NCBI GenBank assembly: GCA_025454255.1
Contig: JALOOU010000014.1
Coordinates: 1-64,000 of the forward strand
DNA: 64,000 nucleotides
Reading direction: 5' to 3'
DNA from: Desulfobacterales bacterium
Lineage (GTDB): Bacteria > Desulfobacterota > Desulfobacteria > Desulfobacterales > SpSt-501
In this document: positions 59,501-64,000 of the stretch, in pieces
Layout: each line of letters begins with the position of its first letter
How positions within the stretch are numbered: the stretch's first letter is position 1
Notes under the pieces: generated by a model
The model's database searches: none
The model's input: only the letters and a program-made list of their open reading frames with translations
Told to the model about the DNA's origin: nothing
Made by a program: the position numbers and the translations under genes

Positions 59501-62046
59501 GAAACCAACCCGGCTGCCGCACCGGTGTGGCCGCAGACCGGCTTGGCCGATCCCGGCGGATCGCCGTCGGCCATTGCCCGTGCAAAGCGGCCGAGCAACT
59601 CGGACTCGAGGGCGTCCTCGGCCGGGATCCCGCTGCCGTGGGCCTCGATCGCGTCGATGCCGGAGGGGTCGACGCCGGCCTCCGCCAGTGCGGCTTCCAG
59701 CGATCTGCGGTAGGCATCGCGGCTGGCGGTTTCGGAGTCGATGCCGCCGCCGCCGGCGGCGCCGACCCCGCGCACCACGGCGTAGACCCGGTCCCCGTCG
59801 GCCAGCGCCCGGTCGAGGCGCTTGAGCACGAGGGCCACCGCCCCCTCGCCCGGCAGGGTGCCCTCGCTGGCCGGATCGAACGGGCGCAGCCGGCCGCCGG
59901 CCGAAAACGGACGCAGCGCCCGATGGAGGGCGACGGCGCGCAGATCGCCGCACAGGTCCACGGCCCCGGCCAGCGCCCAGTCCAGCTCATCGGCCTGCAG
60001 CGCGCGCAGCGCCTTCTCGAGCGCGCGCACGCCGGATGCCTCTGCGGCCGAAAGCGTGAAGCTGGGCCCGCCCAAACGGAACTCGCGTGCGATGCGGCTT
60101 GCCGCCATGCTGCCCAGGGCGCCCAGCACCCGGCTGGCGGTGAGCGGCGGGCTGCAGGCGTCCTGGGCGCGGGCGATCCAGTCGAGCGTCTCCGGGGCAG
60201 CTGCGCAGTCGCGGCGCGGCTCCGCCCGGCGCGCATCGAGCAGCCAGCGCAGGTGGAAGTTGGTGGCCTCGAAGTCGAAATCGATGCCGATCAGCGCCCC
60301 CGCGCGGGGGCGCTCCCGGCGCAGTTCGAGTCCGGCGTCCTGCAGCGCGTCGGCGGCGACGTTGAGCATGAGCAGCTGCTGGGGCAGGATGTCGGGGATC
60401 TCCCGCGGCGGGATGCGGAACCGGCCGGACGGAACGATAAAGGCATCCTGGAACCCGCCCGCAAGCGGCTGAAGGTCCGGCAGGAGCCGGTCGCAGTCCT
60501 TCCACCGGCCGGCCGGCCGTTGGCGGATCAGCGGCGTTGCTGCGAAGAGCGCCTCGCGCAATGCGGCCAGCGAATCGGCCCCGCCCAGACAGGCCGCCAT
60601 GCCCACGATGGCCACCGCCGGCGGGCCGGCACCGGGGATGCCCGCGACCGGAAAAGGGGCGTTCGGCGTCCGGGCGGGTGCGCCGCGCGCGGCGGCGGAG
60701 CCGCTCGTCTGCCACTCCTCGAGCAGCAGATGGGCGTTGATCCCGCCGAAGCCGAACGCGCTGACGGCCGCCCGGCGCGGGGTCTGTGGGGTTCGCCGCG
60801 GCCAGGGTTCGGCCTCGAGCGGGACCCTGAACGGCCCCCCGTGCAGCGGGCTGTGGGGCGGCGCCTGCCGGAAGTGCAGGGTCGGCGGCAGGGTGGCGTG
60901 CTCAAACCCCAGCAGGGTTCTGATCGCGGCCGCCGCTCCCGCCGCCGTCAGGAGGTGGCCGATCATCGACTTGACCGACCCCAGGGCGCACTGGCCCGGC
61001 GCCCAGCCGGCATCGGCCCACAACCGCCGCAGGCTCTCCAGCTCGACGGCATCGCCTACCGGGGTTCCGGCGCCGTGGCATTCGATATAATCGACGTCCG
61101 CCGGCGACCACCCCGCCGCGGCGTAGGCCGCGGCCATGGCGCGCAGCTGCCCCTCGCTGTCGGGGGCCAGCAGGTTGCCGCGCAGGTCGTTGGAGAGGCC
61201 GATGCCGCGGATGAGCCCGAGGATCGGGTCCCGCTCGGCGAGTGCGTCCGGCAGGCGCTTCAGGGCGAGGAGCCCCGCCCCTTCGCCGACGACCAGGCCG
61301 TCGGCGCTGCGGTCGAACGGGGCGCAGCGGCCGCTGGGCGAAAGCGCCCTCAGCTGGCTGAAGCCGACCTGGGTGAAGAGGCAGTCCGGCCGGGAGAGCC
61401 CGCCGGCGAGCATCGCATCCGCCCGTCCCGCGGCCAGCTCGTCGCAGGCGAGCTTTATGGCGTAGAGCGAAGAGGCGCAGGCGGCATCCAGGGTCAGGCT
61501 GCCGGCGCCCAGCCCCCAGGCCTTGGCCAAAACGGCGGCGGGCAGTCCCGCCACGCGGGCGGCGAGACTGGGGCCGCGGCCTCCGGAGACAGCCGGCGGC
61601 CGCGGCGGATCCGCCTCCAACAGGCGGCCGAGCAGCTCGCGCGTGAAGCGCGAGGAGGCCTCCGTGGGCAGGACCAGGGCGGCCAGAACCACGCCGGTCC
61701 GCTCCCGATTGAGGCGCGGGGGGGCCGGCCCTGCAAGGATCTGCCGGCTGGCCTGGAGCAGCACGTGGTAGAGCGGGTCCAGCTGCCGCAAAAGGTGCGG
61801 GTCGATCGCCAGCCCCTCGGGGTCGAAGCTGAACTCCGGCAGCAGGCAGCAGCGGGCGGAGACGGCCTTGTCCGGCTGGAGCTCGGCGCGGACCATCTGC
61901 TCGGGGGGGGCGATCCAGCGGGTGCGGGGCACATCGGCCGCGGCATCCCTTTTGGAGCAGATGTTGGCCCAGAGGCGGCCGGGGTCGAGCGCTCCCGGGA
62001 AAAGCCCGGCCATGCCGACCACGGCGATGGGGGTCGCAGGGCTCAT
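56575..62046 (-). CDS. pfaC: PfaC-like polyunsaturated fatty acid synthase subunit (KS-CLF-DH-DH)
   Basis: An 1823-residue multidomain protein. KS1 (residues 1-450) has the triad Cys190 (DAACASS), His324 (ECHGAGTP) and His364 (MIGHLLTAAG). KS2 (475-910) has Glu669 in place of the cysteine (LSAAEAS), as in chain-length-factor domains. A Pro/Ala linker (910-990) is followed by two double-hotdog FabA-like regions (1035-1420 and 1450-1820), with His1317 (TCHFVDDRVMPG) and His1718 (KAHFYQDPVCPG). This is the PfaC layout of anaerobic PUFA synthases. No ACP, AT, KR or ER domain is present; those partners (PfaA/B/D) are not in the window. The start overlaps the BcsC-like stop as ATGA. Confidence 0.9.
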   Translation of the reverse strand: MSPATPIAVVGMAGLFPGALDPGRLWANICSKRDAAADVPRTRWIAPPEQMVRAELQPDKAVSARCCLLPEFSFDPEGLAIDPHLLRQLDPLYHVLLQASRQILAGPAPPRLNRERTGVVLAALVLPTEASSRFTRELLGRLLEADPPRPPAVSGGRGPSLAARVAGLPAAVLAKAWGLGAGSLTLDAACASSLYAIKLACDELAAGRADAMLAGGLSRPDCLFTQVGFSQLRALSPSGRCAPFDRSADGLVVGEGAGLLALKRLPDALAERDPILGLIRGIGLSNDLRGNLLAPDSEGQLRAMAAAYAAAGWSPADVDYIECHGAGTPVGDAVELESLRRLWADAGWAPGQCALGSVKSMIGHLLTAAGAAAAIRTLLGFEHATLPPTLHFRQAPPHSPLHGGPFRVPLEAEPWPRRTPQTPRRAAVSAFGFGGINAHLLLEEWQTSGSAAARGAPARTPNAPFPVAGIPGAGPPAVAIVGMAACLGGADSLAALREALFAATPLIRQRPAGRWKDCDRLLPDLQPLAGGFQDAFIVPSGRFRIPPREIPDILPQQLLMLNVAADALQDAGLELRRERPRAGALIGIDFDFEATNFHLRWLLDARRAEPRRDCAAAPETLDWIARAQDACSPPLTASRVLGALGSMAASRIAREFRLGGPSFTLSAAEASGVRALEKALRALQADELDWALAGAVDLCGDLRAVALHRALRPFSAGGRLRPFDPASEGTLPGEGAVALVLKRLDRALADGDRVYAVVRGVGAAGGGGIDSETASRDAYRRSLEAALAEAGVDPSGIDAIEAHGSGIPAEDALESELLGRFARAMADGDPPGSAKPVCGHTGAAAGLVSVVKAALSLYHGATAPRAPSTTGVPKPLRRGAAPRRALAACLSDEGNCMHVVLESAGQAVALPPAAARPGQLQPPPQRADSIRVSVAGKPLHVPPAPRPAAPPAAGRPAAAPPAPAGAPGAGLIDGLAHASQATARAHQAFLEISGDITRRYAEALKVHAGLLAAAGGGEAAAGRPPAPAKGPAFDRSQCLEFARGSAAKVLGPEFAEVDGFAARVRLPDEPLMLVDRILEVRGEKGVLGPGRVVTEHDVLPGAWYLDGGRAPVCIAVEAGQADLFLCAYLGIDKIVRGRRTYRLLDATVEFHRDLPRPGETIRYDITIEKFLRQGETYLFLFRFRGEIDGAPLITMTDGCAGFFTPEEVEASGGIILAGEELRPSAGRRPPDWADPVPLSPGAYDEAALEALRRGDLAACFGRAFDGVQLPEALRLAGGRMKLIDRVLEFDPAGGRYGIGRIRAEADIRPDAWFLTCHFVDDRVMPGTLMYECCAHALRVFVQRLGWVTDAPDARYAPLPGVRAALKCRGPVTPRTRRVVYQVDIKELGYGPQPYALADADMLADGRQIVRFTGMSLQLAGADRQQIEAFWRRRRPAPAATAPPAAPARFARSHLLEFARGRPSRAFGDAYRPFDAERFIARLPAPPYLFIDRITAVEPPAWELQPGGWVTAELDVPPDAWYIRADRSRSVPYCVLLEAALQPCGWLAAFMGSALKSDKPLHFRNLGGQALLHRDHGPDDGTLRTRVRMRQISEVPDMIIEHFEFEISSRTGPVYEGSTYFGFFTPAALQRQEGLREAPGTAAAPAGEEQRQPVLFAAEAPLTPDDPGASPAPPLAMPAGALRMLDGIDRHLPHGGPAGLGFVRGFKRVAPEEWFFKAHFYQDPVCPGSLGIESFLQLLKFAARQRWPGLVDSHRFAPQTGKPHRWTYRGQILPSSRRVTVEASITAVQPTPQPGLEASGILRVDGLPIYRMDGFGIRLVPVHD

Positions 62047-64000
62047 CGGCCGAACTCGCGGAAAAAATCCCTGCGCTGCCAGAGCCGGTGCTGCGGTTCG
62101 AAGAAAATCTGGAGGCCGGCGCCGACCACCCATTCGGTGGCGTCGGAGCTGTTGTCGATCCCGGCAAATCCGCCGGCGGCCAGATGCGGGGTCACCAGGT
62201 GCATGCCCTGCAGCTTCAGGCTGACGCCGATCTTGTTGTCGCTGTCGGCCGCGTACTTGCCGTTGGCTTCGGCGGCGGCGGCGGGGGTGAAGCCGGCCGT
62301 ATCGCCGCTGAAGAGCGGGTAGAAGGGGCTGGCGTCGAGACGCTGGTGCAGCCAGCCGGTCGCGGCCTGGACGTCGACCCATGCGTTGCGGCACAGGGCG
62401 GTGCGGTAGCGCACGAACGGCCCCACCATGGTCATCAGCTCCGGGCTGTAGTAGCCCCCGTGGCCGAAGGTGTGAAAATCGCTGTTGCGGTGAAAATGCC
62501 GCGCGGTGGCGAAGAGGCCGGCGCTGAGTTCGTCCGCGCCGCGCCACCAGGTCCGGCCGACGGCCGTGTCGAGCTGAACGGAGTAGTTGTCCCAGACCCG
62601 CTCCCCCCGGTAGGCGTCGAAGCCGGCCGACCCGCTCACCCACCAGCGGTTTCCCAGCGGCCAGCTCGTGCCGGCCTCGATGCCGTTGCGGGTCACCCGG
62701 CCCCAATCGTCCCGGCTGTAGGGGTCCTGCTGGCCGACATAGGAGAGGATCGAATCCTTCACCGGCAGCCGGTGCGCCTGCACATAACCGCTCGGCGCGC
62801 TGAGCCGGGCGCTGAAGGTGGGCGTGGGGTCGACCGGCCCGCCGAGGGGCGTTGCGCCGGCCTGAACCCGCAGGTGCAGACGGCCCTCCATCTCGACGCC
62901 GACCTGCGGCTGCACCCCGAACACCGAATCCTCGAGATCGCGCTGCGGGGGCAGGCCGTTCAGGCTCTGGTAATAGCGGCCGGCGCGCGGGGGGGAGGGC
63001 CCCGCGTCGCCTTTGAGCCAGGTGGGGGTCAGCGTGGCAAACCACGAGGTGCCCAGCGGCGTCGGCACCACCAGGGTCAACGGCAGCGCAGTTTCCGCCA
63101 GGTCGCTGTATCTTCCGCTGCTTTGCTTGTTGCGGTGGTAGAGAAAGGCCTCGACGCGCGGCGAGTCGGCGTGGGTGTAGCACCGGCCGGGGCCCGGGTC
63201 CAGCTGGGCGGCCGTGACCGGCGCCCCGCGGTCGAAGAAAAAGCCGCCGGCGGCGGCCCGGAGCGTCGGGTCCGGGTCCCGCGCCAGGCGGGCGGCCAGA
63301 TCATAGCCCGCCTGCTCGTCGCCGGCGGCGCCGTAGATGCCCAGCAGCCCCCCGGCCAGGCCTGCGCCGGGGCTGCGGGCGAAGGCCGCCTCCATCAGCG
63401 GCCGGGCGTCGCCGTGCCGCCCCTGTTCGTAGCGCGCCCAGGCGAGCAGCTCGCCGGCGGCCGGGTCCGCCGGGTCCAGGGCCAGGAGCTTCTCCGCCGC
63501 AGCGGCGGCGCGGTCCCAATCCTGCGCCGCGGCGGCGGCACCGGCCTGCCGGCGGTAGACCAGCGTTCGGAGCGCACGGGTATCGGCATCCTCGGGGATC
63601 CCCCCCTGGTCGAGGGGCGCGAGGGCGGTATCCAGCCGGCCGGCGTTCAGCCGGGCATAGCCCTGGCCCAGCGCGAACTGCTTGTTGCCGGGCTCACGCG
63701 CCAGCAGCTGCGCGAAGATGCGGTCGGCCTCTTCGAACCCGCCCCGGTTCAGCGCATCCCAGGCCAGTGCGGCCAGGGCGTCGCGGTCCTCGGGGGCATG
63801 CTCCAGGACGGCCCGCGCGGCGGCAGCCCGCTCCGGGGAGTCCGCCGGGAGCTCCGCCAGCCGGCGCCTGAGGAGGTCGGCCTCGATTCGGCTGAACGCG
63901 GCCCGCTCATCCGCGGGACGGCCTTCAAACATCGGCGCCTGCCGCTGCATCAGCTCCATCGCCTCGTCCGGGGCCAGCGCGGCGGCCAGATCGCTCAGGA
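62043..64000 (-). CDS. BcsC-like TPR / outer-membrane porin, 5'-truncated by window edge
   Basis: The frame is open to the right end; about 650 residues are visible. Residues from the visible start to about 240 are tetratricopeptide-like repeats (Ala/Leu-rich helix pairs). The C-terminal 400 residues are a beta-barrel of the BcsC_C type: VQAGATPLGGP, LPVKDSILSYVGQQDP, NGIEAGTSWPLG, GHGGYYSPELM. BcsC guides cellulose across the periplasm and outer membrane. Its stop overlaps the PfaC-like start (ATGA), tying export to lipid synthesis in one transcript. The ATG at 63959 is probably internal. Confidence 0.85.
   Translation of the reverse strand, partial: LSDLAAALAPDEAMELMQRQAPMFEGRPADERAAFSRIEADLLRRRLAELPADSPERAAAARAVLEHAPEDRDALAALAWDALNRGGFEEADRIFAQLLAREPGNKQFALGQGYARLNAGRLDTALAPLDQGGIPEDADTRALRTLVYRRQAGAAAAAQDWDRAAAAAEKLLALDPADPAAGELLAWARYEQGRHGDARPLMEAAFARSPGAGLAGGLLGIYGAAGDEQAGYDLAARLARDPDPTLRAAAGGFFFDRGAPVTAAQLDPGPGRCYTHADSPRVEAFLYHRNKQSSGRYSDLAETALPLTLVVPTPLGTSWFATLTPTWLKGDAGPSPPRAGRYYQSLNGLPPQRDLEDSVFGVQPQVGVEMEGRLHLRVQAGATPLGGPVDPTPTFSARLSAPSGYVQAHRLPVKDSILSYVGQQDPYSRDDWGRVTRNGIEAGTSWPLGNRWWVSGSAGFDAYRGERVWDNYSVQLDTAVGRTWWRGADELSAGLFATARHFHRNSDFHTFGHGGYYSPELMTMVGPFVRYRTALCRNAWVDVQAATGWLHQRLDASPFYPLFSGDTAGFTPAAAAEANGKYAADSDNKIGVSLKLQGMHLVTPHLAAGGFAGIDNSSDATEWVVGAGLQIFFEPQHRLWQRRDFFREFGR

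Noticed and set aside
56521..62322. 1933-codon open frame on the + strand
   Set aside because: It is antisense to the PfaC-like gene, has the Gly/Arg/Ala-rich composition of a GC-rich shadow frame and shows no domain.
1..64000. CRISPR array, rRNA, tRNA, prophage or insertion sequence
   Set aside because: No regularly spaced direct repeats, no conserved RNA gene sequence and no integrase, transposase or phage structural gene was seen.

Overview
The window is a GC-rich, densely packed bacterial chromosome segment with no rRNA, tRNA, CRISPR array or recognisable transposase gene. The gene mix (TAXI-type TRAP transporter, LarA-type racemase, CobA-HemD heme/siroheme genes, SelA, SMUG1-type uracil-DNA glycosylase, PUFA-synthase and Ole genes, CheD/HDOD and MEDS signalling proteins) points to a Gram-negative member of the Desulfobacterota (former Deltaproteobacteria). 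That placement is an inference from gene content, not a database result.

Layout. 1-1.1 kb: the end of an MscS channel and a small lipoprotein on the + strand. 1.1-18.2 kb: a nearly unbroken minus-strand run with many ATGA stop/start overlaps, carrying a 50-residue protein missed by length cut-offs, a hydrolase-OsmC fusion, a GalT-like HIT protein, a flavin reductase, corrinoid adenosyltransferase, threonine dehydratase, SMUG1, a DUF2520 reductase, a gamma-glutamyltransferase, a radical SAM protein, secreted DUF2059 and SIMPL proteins, LarA, PanB, a SlyD-like protein, an M14 homologue without its zinc histidines, and a methyltransferase. 18.4-27.5 kb (+): HNH nuclease, RfbA, IleS-LspA, HolA, small proteins, an SDR and a HisD/HpsN-like dehydrogenase. 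27.4-30.8 kb: aldo/keto reductase, a J-domain protein and a MalY/PatB-type lyase. 30.8-36.7 kb (-): zinc-ribbon, DUF296, DapA-like, TRAP/TAXI and DUF355 genes, plus a promoter-to-terminator segment that looks like a small RNA or attenuated leader at about 31.2-31.34 kb.

36.7-46.9 kb (-): moaA, a STAS protein, a cobA-hemD fusion split by a perfect 47-bp tandem duplication, hemC, FmdB, a deoxyhypusine-synthase-like protein, gmhA, a TPR protein, selA and a CheD-HDOD fusion. 47-49.1 kb (+): rfbB and pyrF separated by a 114-bp palindromic element that starts one base after the rfbB stop codon.

49.1-64 kb (-) is the most striking region. Reading leftwards it has a BcsC-like TPR/outer-membrane porin (running off the right edge), a 1823-residue PfaC-like polyunsaturated-fatty-acid synthase subunit (KS, cysteine-less KS/CLF, two double-hotdog dehydratase regions) coupled to it by ATGA, then a complete oleABCD set for head-to-head long-chain olefins with its own TTGACA-17-TATGAA promoter, a PocR-domain sensor coupled to oleD, and a MEDS-domain histidine kinase with a NarL-type regulator. 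Together these suggest a regulated specialised-lipid locus in which PUFA-type acyl chains are condensed to polyunsaturated hydrocarbons, possibly linked to polysaccharide or envelope export. The acyltransferase, ACP and ketoreductase partners of PfaC are not in the window.
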